Assembly: GCA_013001595.1 (NCBI GenBank)
Contig: JABDMH010000129.1
Coordinates: 1 to 64,000 of the forward strand
Direction of reading: 5' to 3'
DNA from: Saprospiraceae bacterium
GTDB lineage: Bacteria > Bacteroidota > Bacteroidia > Chitinophagales > Saprospiraceae
DNA: 64,000 nt
Shown here: piece after piece, positions 28,117 to 36,854 of the stretch
How the letters are laid out: every line of letters starts with the position of its first letter
Position numbering within the stretch: position 1 is the stretch's first letter
Made by a program: the position numbers and the translations under genes
The notes under the pieces: model-generated
Databases searched by the model: none
Seen by the model: the letters and a program-made list of their open reading frames with translations, nothing else
What the model was told of the DNA's origin: nothing

Positions 28117-28365
28117 AGCCAAATTCAACCACTTTGTGGTTGGCTTAGGCTGTTCGGTATATCACAGCATTTCAATCCGAGCTATTGCTATTCGATTCCC
28201 TTCTGGATTGCTCGCTCAAGACCTAGAATCCTGAAGGGATTCAACACCAATAACCTCGGGTAGAACCCATGGCAAAAAAAACCTGCAACGTCCACTCTAA
28301 CTTAACCTATACCCCGAATCCTAAAGGGATTCAATACTAATTACCTCTGGTGAACCAGTGGCAAT
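28117..28365 (-). repeat. Composite palindromic repeat, copy B2 (tandem partner of B1)
   Basis: A second reversed copy follows B1 after about 155 bases. It has module 6 CAACCAC-TTT-GTGGTTG (28126-28142), module 5 with TATATCACAGCATTTC (about 28157-28172), a worn module 4 (28193-28210), a GAATCC/GGATTC hairpin (28226-28242), module 2-like sequence, the spacer TGCAACGTCCACTCTAAC shared with B1, a further module 1 (28316-28332) and a last module 2-like piece. The extra hairpin and module 2 suggest internal duplication. The copy ends just before the minus-strand lipoprotein gene. Confidence 0.78.
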
Positions 28366-28398
28366 ACCCAATGAGAATGGCTAGACTTGCGCCATTAT

Positions 28399-29406
28399 CT
28401 ATAGACCTTGCTCAAATAAGTAAAGATTAGAAACCGGGCTCAAGTGCCGATCGCAGGCAACAATGTTTTCGATTTTTCCATCTGAGAAATGAGCACCTGT
28501 GCCCAGACTGAAATCACATCCATTATTTTCGAATACTCTGGAATATAATTTTCGCAAGTGGTGGTTCCCCTCATCTGCACAGAAGAGAAATAGATCGGCA
28601 ATGTTTTCGCCTTTTTCACTCTGCCCGAATCCCAATAGATAGCAACGTCCATTATAGGTATAAAGATTAATGTTTTGATAGGATATCCAACGATCATCCC
28701 ACCAATCTTGTCGTAAACTGTCCATAGGTGTAACGGTCTGTGTAAGATGCATGGTGGATGCTATGGATGGTGAGCTTGTTGTATAAATATCCAGATCTTT
28801 GGTGTGCCAGTTGCCTACGATGCATATCCATTTATTTTTATAAAATGTTAGTCCAACACAGCCTGCCGTTGCCCTTTCATATGGACCTGACCTCTCCATC
28901 TGATTTACCAGGGTAGCATTTGCCAGGCCATTTCTGATATCGTAAAGTTGGACAACTGAGGTATCACGAGCTTCATTGTCTTCAATGCCAATTGATAAGT
29001 ATCCATCTGATATTTGGAAGCCGCCAGCGTGCTTTAATGGCTTTTCCATAAGATCAATGAGGGAGGATACGCGAGGACTGGCTTCTAACTGTATGGAAGC
29101 CATATAGGCAACTTGATCAGAGCTACCGGACACTACAGCTAGATCCTGGTCTTTGACTTGTAGAAATTGAACGCCTTGGAGATGACCCCCAGATGGAAAG
29201 GGACCGATGTCGTTTGCGATTGATATCTTGCTATGGTTGCCACTTAATGCCTGGAAAGAACGAACCATAACATCTATACCATCCGATTGCCTGTGGACAC
29301 AGCTAATGCTCAGTAGCATAAGTACCGCGAGCCAAATAGGAAACGCCAAATTTGAAAGTCTTGGATCAGGAAAAGTCGGCATGTGGACGCAGAGATAAGT
29401 AAGCAA
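28399..29406 (-). CDS. Lipoprotein of unknown function, probably a beta-propeller
   Basis: The 335-residue product carries a lipoprotein signal (LAVLMLLSISC). The first ATG gives 335 residues; the ATG eight residues later (29382) is as plausible. The rest is beta-rich with repeating units of the kind YLSIGIEDNEARDTSVVQLY and NKWICIVGNWHTKDLDIY, which suggests a propeller. Conserved catalytic residues are not evident, and the family was not recognised. It is bordered downstream by the palindrome array B and upstream by a gene-free stretch of about 420 bases. Confidence 0.6.
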   Translation of the reverse strand: MLTYLCVHMPTFPDPRLSNLAFPIWLAVLMLLSISCVHRQSDGIDVMVRSFQALSGNHSKISIANDIGPFPSGGHLQGVQFLQVKDQDLAVVSGSSDQVAYMASIQLEASPRVSSLIDLMEKPLKHAGGFQISDGYLSIGIEDNEARDTSVVQLYDIRNGLANATLVNQMERSGPYERATAGCVGLTFYKNKWICIVGNWHTKDLDIYTTSSPSIASTMHLTQTVTPMDSLRQDWWDDRWISYQNINLYTYNGRCYLLGFGQSEKGENIADLFLFCADEGNHHLRKLYSRVFENNGCDFSLGTGAHFSDGKIENIVACDRHLSPVSNLYLFEQGL

Positions 29407-29442
29407 ACTGGGTGTTTAAAGCGTCAAATGTCGGCATTATTC

Positions 29443-29778
29443 ACTAGTGAATGCACTCCGAAAAGGTCACCAAATCAAAAATGGCTCTTTTGACAATCTT
29501 TCCATTTTTCTCAGCCAGTGCAATGTCTGATAAATATCTATCCAGTTTGAATTGTTTTTTTGCACCAGTATTGCGTTACAGAACCTCTTGTATAGCTCTG
29601 CTACAAGAGAACCTGCGCCTTATCCTAGCACACAATAACTGGGTCACTGTTGGATACATACCCATCATACTTTACACGTACTGATACTCAGGCATCACCC
29701 AATCTCGAAAAAGTGCAAATCTAATCCAAAATAGACTCATTTCATGAAATTGGCACGTTCCGGAGTACATTCACTAGT
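29443..29778. repeat. Gene-free segment bounded by an 18-base inverted repeat
   Basis: ACTAGTGAATGCACTCCG at 29443-29460 and the reverse complement of 29761-29778 (ACTAGTGAATGTACTCCG) agree at 17 of 18 positions. The left end also lies within a perfect 12-base palindrome, TTCACTAGTGAA (29440-29451). The 300 bases in between hold a 77-codon frame (29451-29684) without recognisable motifs. The arrangement resembles a small non-autonomous element, but no target duplication was recognised. It fills most of the 421-base gap 29407-29827. Confidence 0.4.
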
Positions 29779-29845
29779 TTCGACTTGAATTGTGAACAAT
29801 TGGGTTCCTTTGACACTTATATGAAAGTTGTTGAACTTTATCCGC

Positions 29846-31039
29846 ATGTCTACTTTCGCACCATCTACTGAGATCTCGACCAATCTTCTCAAGCAATATC
29901 AGACGATAAGGAGTAGATCTGAAGTCCTATGTCGTCCACTTTCAAAGGAAGATTACATTCCCCAGCCGGTACCATTTGTGAGTCCGCCAAAGTGGCATCT
30001 AGCGCACACCACTTGGTTTTTTGAAGCATTTATTCTGGAGAAGCTACAAGCTGGCTACCAGCCATTTCATAGAGATTTCGGGTTTCTCTTTAACAGCTAC
30101 TATAATGCGGTAGGGGAAAGGTTATTTAGAGCGGATCGGGGTAACATAACCCGTCCGGGAGTCGATGAAGTATATGCCTATCGTAAATCTGTGGATCAGG
30201 CAATGCAGGATTTAATAGAAGAGGGCAGTACGCAGCAATTGGACACATTGCTTACACTAGGTTTACATCATGAGCAACAACATCAAGAGCTACTTTTGAC
30301 TGACTTGAAGTACACGCTTGCTCACAACCCGATTTTCCCCATTTATCAGGACAGCTTTTCTCTAGTGAATCAAGAAAATGTGGAGGCCGGCATGTTGGAG
30401 GTCGACAGTGGTATTTACGATATTGGATTTGAAGGTGATGGCTTTCACTATGATAATGAACGGGCAAAACACCAAGTCTACCTACACAGGTATCAAATTT
30501 CGAAGGCACTTGTAAGCAATGGAGAATTTCTGGCATTCATTAGTGACGGGGGATACCAAAGAAGTGAACTTTGGCTTGATGAAGGCTGGTCTTGGGTGCA
30601 ATCGCAAGGCATAACCAAGCCTCTATATTGGCATCAGGTGGAAAATAAATGGCATCAGTATACCTTGTCTGGCCTAAGGCCCATCATTGAAGGTGAGATA
30701 TTGGCCCACATCAATTTTTATGAAGCCTCTGCATATGCGGAATGGAAATCAATGCGCTTGCCAACAGAATTTGAGTGGGAGGTTGCTTCAGGCTTTTTGA
30801 AATGGGGTACGAGATGGGAGTGGACTGGCAGTTCATATTTACCTTATCCAGGATTCGACAAAGCACCGGGTGCCATCGGGGAATACAACGGTAAATTCAT
30901 GATTAACCAAATGGTGTTGAGGGGTAGTTCCAGCGCCACTTCACCTGGTCATAGCAGGAAAACATACCGAAACTTTTTTCATCCTCACTTGGGTTGGCAA
31001 TGTACAGGCATTCGTTTGGCTAGCAAACAAATTTTTTGA
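29846..31039 (+). CDS. egtB: Ergothioneine sulfoxide synthase EgtB
   Basis: The frame opens with TTG at 29828, but the ATG at 29846 is preferred (397 residues). The N-terminal DinB-like domain supplies the iron ligands: His within KWHLAHTTWF (about residues 50-58) and the HHEQQHQE motif (about 141-148). The C-terminal FGE-sulfatase-like domain follows, with LPTEFEWEVAS, VLRGSSSAT and FHPHLGWQCTGIRLA. EgtB is a non-haem iron oxygenase that joins trimethylhistidine to cysteine or gamma-glutamylcysteine in ergothioneine synthesis. It stands 10 bases before egtD, forming a compact pair. EgtA, EgtC and EgtE are not in this window, so the sulfur donor cannot be told. Confidence 0.93.
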   Translation: MSTFAPSTEISTNLLKQYQTIRSRSEVLCRPLSKEDYIPQPVPFVSPPKWHLAHTTWFFEAFILEKLQAGYQPFHRDFGFLFNSYYNAVGERLFRADRGNITRPGVDEVYAYRKSVDQAMQDLIEEGSTQQLDTLLTLGLHHEQQHQELLLTDLKYTLAHNPIFPIYQDSFSLVNQENVEAGMLEVDSGIYDIGFEGDGFHYDNERAKHQVYLHRYQISKALVSNGEFLAFISDGGYQRSELWLDEGWSWVQSQGITKPLYWHQVENKWHQYTLSGLRPIIEGEILAHINFYEASAYAEWKSMRLPTEFEWEVASGFLKWGTRWEWTGSSYLPYPGFDKAPGAIGEYNGKFMINQMVLRGSSSATSPGHSRKTYRNFFHPHLGWQCTGIRLASKQIF

Positions 31040-31049
31040 TCTAGATCAT

Positions 31050-32018
31050 ATGAGCGGACTACCAAATCAACAAGTACAGGTGATCTCAGAATTGGCCGAT
31101 CATGTTGCCATCGGTCTCGCAAGTACACCGAAGTATCTTTCGTCGAAGTTTTTCTACGATGACAGGGGTAGTAAGTTGTTTCAGGAGATCATGCAACTGT
31201 CAGAATATTATTTGACTAGGGCAGAGAACAAAATATTGAGAGAGCAATCTCATGCCATTTATCAAAACCTATATTTCGAAACGGCATTTAATGTGGTGGA
31301 ATTGGGTGCCGGCGATGGTTCGAAGACTCGACATCTCCTAGGTCACTTGCTTGATAGTGGAGTGGAATTCACCTATTGTCCAATTGATATTTCACGTCAG
31401 GCGATCGTCGATTTGTCGGTCAAATTGGATAAGCATTTGCCAAACCTAGATGTTAGACCTTATGTTGGCGACTATTTTGATATGCTCGAAGAGGTCATTT
31501 CTTCAAATAGGCCAACCTTAGTGTTGTTTCTAGGTAGTAATATTGGAAATTTTGAAAATGATGCTGCCATAGAGATGCTTTCTTTAGTATGCGATGCACT
31601 CATGGAAGGTGACAAACTTTTACTGGGAGTTGACCTAAAGAAAAATCCCAACATTATTCGCAAAGCTTACTTTGATGAACGCAGGATTACTGCAGCATTT
31701 AATTTAAACCTCTTAAGGCGAATCAATCGGGAGCTAGGAGCCAATTTCAACGAAGATCAATTTGACTTTTATTCGCATTACGATCCCATCACCGGTGATG
31801 TGCGCAGTTACCTTATTAGTCTAGTCAAGCAAGAGGTCGACATTCCTGCACTGAGACGCCGCTTTCCATTTGGCCGAAATGAGATTATTCGTACCGAATT
31901 ATCAAAAAAGTATGCGTTACAAGAAGTCGAAATGCTAGCTGAACGCAGCGGATATCAAGTGATAAGACACTTTAAGGACCCTGATGCCTACTTTACTGAC
32001 AGCCTATGGGTTAAGTAA
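31050..32018 (+). CDS. egtD: L-histidine N-alpha-methyltransferase EgtD
   Basis: The 322-residue length matches EgtD. The SAM-binding motif is ELGAGDGSKTRHLL (from residue 84), preceded by YDDRGSKLFQEI and YYLTRAE, both highly typical of the family. The C-terminal RTELSKKY corresponds to the conserved E-x-S motif that selects histidine. EgtD methylates histidine three times to give hercynine, the substrate of EgtB. Its start lies 10 bases after the egtB stop, so the two are almost surely one operon. It converges with a Gfo/Idh gene. Confidence 0.95.
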   Translation: MSGLPNQQVQVISELADHVAIGLASTPKYLSSKFFYDDRGSKLFQEIMQLSEYYLTRAENKILREQSHAIYQNLYFETAFNVVELGAGDGSKTRHLLGHLLDSGVEFTYCPIDISRQAIVDLSVKLDKHLPNLDVRPYVGDYFDMLEEVISSNRPTLVLFLGSNIGNFENDAAIEMLSLVCDALMEGDKLLLGVDLKKNPNIIRKAYFDERRITAAFNLNLLRRINRELGANFNEDQFDFYSHYDPITGDVRSYLISLVKQEVDIPALRRRFPFGRNEIIRTELSKKYALQEVEMLAERSGYQVIRHFKDPDAYFTDSLWVK

Positions 32019-32075
32019 AGTCGATTGCGATTCAACCTTCATTCACCTACGTCAATTGCAAACTCCAATGATCCC

Positions 32076-33695
32076 TTACACCAATTTTTCAATGTCCTTG
32101 GTAAGCACTTCATCTAGATCGTATCCTTCTATTGGAATGACCTGACCACTTGCCGGATCCCAGTCGATTCTCCGACCCAATTTATAGGATATGCCTGCCA
32201 TGTGTGCAGTAATGGCCTCCTCAAATCCTTCCTTAATTCCACAACTCATTTTTGTTCCATTACGGATGCCACTTAACCATTCACGCATATGCAGATGTGT
32301 TGAGTCAACACGCTTACCGTCACGATATGTATACAATAGGCCTTTGTCAGCAAAATACTTAGCTGTGGCAGAAGTAATACCGTCGACAGCGTTGGCTGAA
32401 GGATCATACTGATAAAGGGGCACGTTGGGATCTATGATTTCATCCTTGATCATATTTTTGTACCGAGTAGAATTGCGATCAGCATATATGGTTAATCTAT
32501 TGCCTAGTTCCATGGTGGCATCATGACCCATCAAAGCTGTGGTTCTGCTGTATTGATTACCCAAGCTGGCGCTATACACTAGAGTCATGCCTTTCTCTTT
32601 CCCGGGCTCTTGACTTGGGCCGGTTGTGAATTCCGGATATTCAAGATTGATTTGCATCACATCCGGTACATTTCTTCCATCTCTATGTGTATAAATACCT
32701 CCAGAAGCTATGACCGAACGAGGTATACCCATATTCAAAACGCAATTGATGCGATCATAATCATGCACCATTAGGTCTCCGGACAAGCCAGAACCATATG
32801 CCCACCATTTCCTCCAGCGGAAAAAGTGTTCTGCATTGAATGGAATTTGGGGGGCGTTACCCAGAAACTGCTGCCAGTCTACGGTATTGGGATTGGCTTT
32901 CTCATGGATGTGATATTGCCAAGCCCCATTATCGCTATTTCGATTGGTATTAGCTTGAATAAGCGAGACATGGCCAAGGATGTTTTTGTCAATAACGTCC
33001 TTGGCAGTAACAAAGCTCTGAGTTTGGCGATGTTGGTGCCCAACTTGAAAGACCCTATCTGAATTTTGGACAGCTTCTCTCAGTGCATAGGTCTCTGCGA
33101 TGTTATGTGTCATCGGCTTTTCTAGATACACATGTTTTCCAGCCTGCAGTGCTGCGATCGCGATGGGTGCATGCCAATGGTCAGCAGTAGCGATCACGAC
33201 GGCATCAACATCGCTACTTGCCAATAGTTCTTCGTGATGTTTATAGATTTTCACAGAAACACCATCCTTGCTGAATGAATCTGCCGCTTCCTGTGCCCTT
33301 ACGTCAAATAGATCACAAACTGCTGTGACCTGGACATTTAGATTTTCTTGTTCTAGAAAAGATTTAAGGCGAGTATCGTTTGGGTTCTTGGCTGCAGAAT
33401 CCTCCATATTCTTTAGCCACGTTTTTGTGGCGAAGCCAAGGGATCTGCACAGTTGAGGTCCTCGAATGCCAAATCCAATAATGCCCAATCTGATGGGATC
33501 ACCACTCATTGGTCCAGTATCGGGCGGCTGGGAAGCATTTATATTTAATGTTTCGAGGATCGTATTTCGACTCTCCTTCTGTGAAGATGCTTTACTAGCT
33601 CCTGCCCAAAAAACAGCTCCTATGATTGGTAGTCCTGCCAAGCCCTTGATGACATCTCGTCGGGACAAATCTGAAAATGATTTTTCTTCGCTCAT
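32076..33695 (-). CDS. Gfo/Idh/MocA-family oxidoreductase, long form
   Basis: At 539 residues this is longer than the usual 350-450. It has a Tat-like leader (LSRRDVIKGLAGLPIIG), a Rossmann motif IRLGIIGFGIRGPQL and the family signature GKHVYLEKPMTHNIAET with the canonical E-K-P. HADHWHAP (ATADHWHAP) and GSGLSGDLMVHDYDRINCVL are also typical. The inserted stretch of about 40 residues after the Rossmann start (MEDSAAKNPNDTRLKSFLEQ) accounts for part of the extra length. It is predicted to oxidise a sugar or sugar derivative outside the cytoplasm. The gene sits directly upstream of nothing on its strand except the DoxX gene 12 bases before it. Confidence 0.85.
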   Translation of the reverse strand: MSEEKSFSDLSRRDVIKGLAGLPIIGAVFWAGASKASSQKESRNTILETLNINASQPPDTGPMSGDPIRLGIIGFGIRGPQLCRSLGFATKTWLKNMEDSAAKNPNDTRLKSFLEQENLNVQVTAVCDLFDVRAQEAADSFSKDGVSVKIYKHHEELLASSDVDAVVIATADHWHAPIAIAALQAGKHVYLEKPMTHNIAETYALREAVQNSDRVFQVGHQHRQTQSFVTAKDVIDKNILGHVSLIQANTNRNSDNGAWQYHIHEKANPNTVDWQQFLGNAPQIPFNAEHFFRWRKWWAYGSGLSGDLMVHDYDRINCVLNMGIPRSVIASGGIYTHRDGRNVPDVMQINLEYPEFTTGPSQEPGKEKGMTLVYSASLGNQYSRTTALMGHDATMELGNRLTIYADRNSTRYKNMIKDEIIDPNVPLYQYDPSANAVDGITSATAKYFADKGLLYTYRDGKRVDSTHLHMREWLSGIRNGTKMSCGIKEGFEEAITAHMAGISYKLGRRIDWDPASGQVIPIEGYDLDEVLTKDIEKLV

Positions 33696-33707
33696 ATTAT
33701 TTTAAAT

Positions 33708-34190
33708 TCACGCAGTTTGAATGGAAGTATTATCACGTAGTCGTTTTATGCCAAAATAATACCCTGTAGGTATTAAGAATAGGAGATAGAGTGCTACAGC
33801 CTCAATAAGATTCTTATTGACTAGAAAATAGCTACCCTCAGTACCTGCTTGATCCAAACCAGGGAAGGCCGGATGTGCAAAGTAGTACATCACCAATAAT
33901 CCAATGCCAATGATGGCACCGATTTTTTCAAAAATGCCTAAGGTGAGCGCCAATCCAACGACAATGAGGCAAGCTATATTTAAAAAGTCTACAATGCCGA
34001 TTAGACTATCACTTGCTAGCCAGCCAAAGATTGGTTTGGCAAAACCTTCAGAGCTCAACAAGTAGTATTTTGCTGTCCAATTGGCATTGAAAAGTTTGAC
34101 TGTTCCCTCATAAAGGAAGTGCCAGCCGATGACTAGCCGTAGGAGTACAATGGCATTTAGTTGTGTTTTACCTAGATTCATAGGGTTCAT
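33708..34190 (-). CDS. DoxX-family integral membrane protein
   Basis: The 160-residue product has four hydrophobic segments. It opens with LLRLVIGWHFLYEGTVKLF, the DoxX signature region, and contains SEGFAKPIFGWLAS and a final LFLIPTGYYFGIKRL. DoxX proteins are small quinone-linked or redox-associated membrane proteins with poorly known roles. The stop is 12 bases before the Gfo/Idh start on the same strand, so the two probably form an operon, a pairing often seen in Bacteroidota and consistent with passing electrons from a periplasmic sugar oxidation. The last point is inference. Confidence 0.82.
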   Translation of the reverse strand: MNPMNLGKTQLNAIVLLRLVIGWHFLYEGTVKLFNANWTAKYYLLSSEGFAKPIFGWLASDSLIGIVDFLNIACLIVVGLALTLGIFEKIGAIIGIGLLVMYYFAHPAFPGLDQAGTEGSYFLVNKNLIEAVALYLLFLIPTGYYFGIKRLRDNTSIQTA

Positions 34191-34847
34191 GTGAGTTTAA
34201 TTTCAATATCTGCCGTTGTACACAGTCTAATGAAAATCCATGGTCAGATTTAGGCATCAATTGGCCATCTTCCAACAAAGACTCTACCGGTCCCCCGCTG
34301 GTACAGATGACTTGGCACAAACAGCTATTTATTAATGGACTCAAATTCGAATTCTTCGATTTACAAATTCATGATCTGGATCATAAGGTGCTATGATCTA
34401 CTCCCAAACTACTTCTTCACCTTCTAATATAGGAATTCTTCAGCGATAACGAATGCTTCGTAAGCGGTTTTGTAGTGGTTGAATAAGAGAAAGACAAAGT
34501 GACCTTTTCTTAGATGATAGGTCCAACCAATCAGTCTGGCGGTATTTTTCACTGCCTCGCGTTTTCTTAAATAAGTGTACCAAATAATTGAGTGACCATC
34601 AGTTTCCCAGTAGGACAAACAAGTTTATTTAGCGAATTCCGAAACAGGAGCACGCTTTGGATTGGTTTCGTCATAATATTGATCCGTTTTCTGGGTGTCG
34701 TTTGCCAGAGCCTCCTCTGATTGGAGCCTTTGCGCTCACTTATCTTTGATGGTGGATCTTGAAGTATTTATTGCTCTTTCGGTGAGGGTGAGCTATGGGC
34801 TCAGATTTCCAAATTGACTTGGTAGGTAAAATATGCTTACGTACGCT
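34191..34847. other. Gap of about 650 bases with possible coding traces on the minus strand
   Basis: No intact gene is recognised. On the minus strand a stretch from about 34735 down to the TAA at 34625 reads QSEEALANDTQKTDQYY followed by DETNPKRAPVSEFAK, which looks like the end of a protein with no start. It is followed by a 64-codon frame (34424-34618). The remainder is AT-rich without clear repeats. The gap must hold the promoter of the DoxX-Gfo/Idh pair. Confidence 0.4.
34424..34618 (-). CDS. Possible small protein, doubtful
   Basis: A 64-codon frame with an ATG start, rich in aromatic and basic residues (YTYLRKREAVKNTARLIGW, then FVFLLFNHYKTAYEAF). It is not recognised and has no clear signal peptide. 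It starts seven bases after the stop of a degenerate coding stretch on the same strand, so it might be part of the same fossil gene. Kept only because the composition looks protein-like. Confidence 0.2.
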   Translation of the reverse strand: MSYWETDGHSIIWYTYLRKREAVKNTARLIGWTYHLRKGHFVFLLFNHYKTAYEAFVIAEEFLY

Positions 34848-35609
34848 CTAAGCAAGTTTGAATGGATATAGATACCGATCATCGGGAGGTAAAATTTGAA
34901 CGGATTTGTCGGCATAGTTATATAAACTCAAGACATAGCGCATAGCTTGTATGCGACTGTTCTCACGATCGTTTGAACTAATGAGAACCCAAGGACTCTG
35001 CTCTGTATGTGTACGTTCAAACATAGCTTTTTTGTACTGCGTAAATGCCGCCCATTTCTCCTGGGCAGCCACATCTACGGGACTTACTTTCCAGCGTTTG
35101 AGGGGACTTACCAAGCGTTGTTTGATTCTTGCAGCTTGCTCATCAGCTTTTATGGAAAACCAAAATTTAATAAGGTGGATACCATCATCGATCAACATTT
35201 TTTCTAATTGAAGCACCTGGTTCATAAATAATTGGTACTGGTCATCAGAGCAAAAACCCATGGCAGGTTCTACTACGGCACGATTGTACCAACTCCGATC
35301 AAAGAGCACAATTTCTCCTGGATTTGGGAGTTCCTTAATGTATCGCTGAAAGTACCATTGACCAGCCTGAACTTGTGAAGGTTTGCCCAGGGCCACAATG
35401 CGATATTCGCGAGGATTAAGAAATTGTGTAAATCGAAAGATGGCTGAACCCTTGCCAGCAGTGTCACGTCCTTCAAATATGATGGCCACCCTACGACCAT
35501 CTTCACTAATGTGTTTTTGCAACTTCAACAACTCTACTTGCAATAAATAGAGTTCTTCAATATGCTTGGCATTGACCTGATAGTGCTCCTCGATGGCGTA
35601 TTGATCCAT
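34848..35609 (-). CDS. ppk2: Polyphosphate kinase 2 (PPK2)
   Basis: The 253-residue protein has the PPK2 Walker A motif EGRDTAGKGS (46-55), the Walker B-like FDRSWYNR (103-110) and the lid residues around IKFWFSIKADEQAARIKQRL. These match one-domain class I PPK2 enzymes, which use polyphosphate to phosphorylate ADP or GDP (or the reverse) in the cytoplasm. RFTQFLNPREYRIVALGKPS is another strong family match. It lies 24 bases from the preceding SGNH gene on the same strand, but the functional link is unclear. Confidence 0.92.
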   Translation of the reverse strand: MDQYAIEEHYQVNAKHIEELYLLQVELLKLQKHISEDGRRVAIIFEGRDTAGKGSAIFRFTQFLNPREYRIVALGKPSQVQAGQWYFQRYIKELPNPGEIVLFDRSWYNRAVVEPAMGFCSDDQYQLFMNQVLQLEKMLIDDGIHLIKFWFSIKADEQAARIKQRLVSPLKRWKVSPVDVAAQEKWAAFTQYKKAMFERTHTEQSPWVLISSNDRENSRIQAMRYVLSLYNYADKSVQILPPDDRYLYPFKLA

Positions 35610-35633
35610 GGGGTCGTTGTATTGAGCTGCTAC

Positions 35634-36743
35634 TTAATAAATCTGAAGAATGTTTCTTAATGCAGGCTCATACGCATCCGCATAGCGCATCATTCCCAGG
35701 TCGTTTGGATGGGAGCCATCGGTAGCTCCTTCGCCATCCGTTCCAAGAAGATTTTCCCCACTTAAATAATAGATGTTCGGGATGTCTTGATCTTGTAAAC
35801 GCTCATAGGTTTCTCGAAGTGCCTTACGGTTATCCTGATGGTGTTTGAAGCGACTTGGTTTGAAGAGTGCATTGGTATTTGAACGATCTTCTACTAGGAG
35901 AATCGGTGTGGAGCTGTGTTTAGCTCTCAGGATTTTAACGAAGGGCTCTGCTCGTTCCTGCACCTGATCCGGGCCCAGGTTAGGTAAACAATCTATTACA
36001 AAGGTCCGGGCATCCAATTCAGCCAGCAAAGATGCTACCTCTGGCTCCATACGGCCGTTTCCTGAAAAGCCTAGATTCATAGTAGGCACCTTTAGTCTTC
36101 GTCCCAATATGTTGGTAAATGCCATCCCGGGCCTAGATGCGCAAGCTCCATGCAAGATAGAGGTACCATAGAAGACCACTGGTTTGGCCGTTCTTGGTTG
36201 AATAGGTGCAAAGACTGTATCCTTTGGAACTCCAATTTCCAAAGATTCTACACCATTGTATAAAGGAAGATAAATCGAGAACAGATAAGATAATCCTGAT
36301 AGATCGTCCACCAACTTGTATTCGGTTTCTTCTAATACCGGTCGACTAACTCCCACCCATCGACTATGACCGGTTACATCCTCAGCGTAGAGATCCATTC
36401 CACTGACTCCCGTCGCCGGCATATGAGCCATTGCCAACCTTTCAGAATGTAAGGTATAGCGAACGTGGACTTCTTTGGCATCCGTCCTGAATCTTGTCAT
36501 CATGCCAGCGGAATGCCTGGATAGATTCCAGACTGCCTCACGTACAGTCTGTTTGGCGTGTTTGGGAAAGCGATCATAGTATCTAAAGGTATCTGTCCAT
36601 CCTTTGCCTTCGATTCCCCAATCTTCCACGTTGTACCAGTCTAAATCCTCCGAAAGCTGTTGACTTCCAAATGATGCACCTGAGGAAGCCCAAGCTCCAA
36701 GGGTAAGCGCACTATTCACTACAAACTGTCGTCGGGATATCAT
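35634..36743 (-). CDS. GxDLY/SGNH hydrolase with twin-arginine-like leader
   Basis: The 369-residue protein has a leader MISRRQFVVNSALTLGAW. A jelly-roll N-terminal domain follows with the GxDLY motif (GVSGMDLYAED). The SGNH domain contains block I GTSILHGACAS, GFSGNGRM (block II) and DGSHPNDLGMMRYA (block V). This is the PF14607/PF14606 architecture, common in Bacteroidota carbohydrate clusters, where such enzymes deacetylate glycans. Genes on both sides in the same orientation are sugar enzymes, consistent with that role. Confidence 0.85.
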   Translation of the reverse strand: MISRRQFVVNSALTLGAWASSGASFGSQQLSEDLDWYNVEDWGIEGKGWTDTFRYYDRFPKHAKQTVREAVWNLSRHSAGMMTRFRTDAKEVHVRYTLHSERLAMAHMPATGVSGMDLYAEDVTGHSRWVGVSRPVLEETEYKLVDDLSGLSYLFSIYLPLYNGVESLEIGVPKDTVFAPIQPRTAKPVVFYGTSILHGACASRPGMAFTNILGRRLKVPTMNLGFSGNGRMEPEVASLLAELDARTFVIDCLPNLGPDQVQERAEPFVKILRAKHSSTPILLVEDRSNTNALFKPSRFKHHQDNRKALRETYERLQDQDIPNIYYLSGENLLGTDGEGATDGSHPNDLGMMRYADAYEPALRNILQIY

Positions 36744-36854
36744 CTGATGGTCTTTCTTAATTGGCTACAAGATTTTCTGCCAAACATATATAGATTCTTT
36801 CTCTTCAGGATTATCAGGGGATGCGTCCTTATTTGAGTCAGGTTCAGGATGAGG

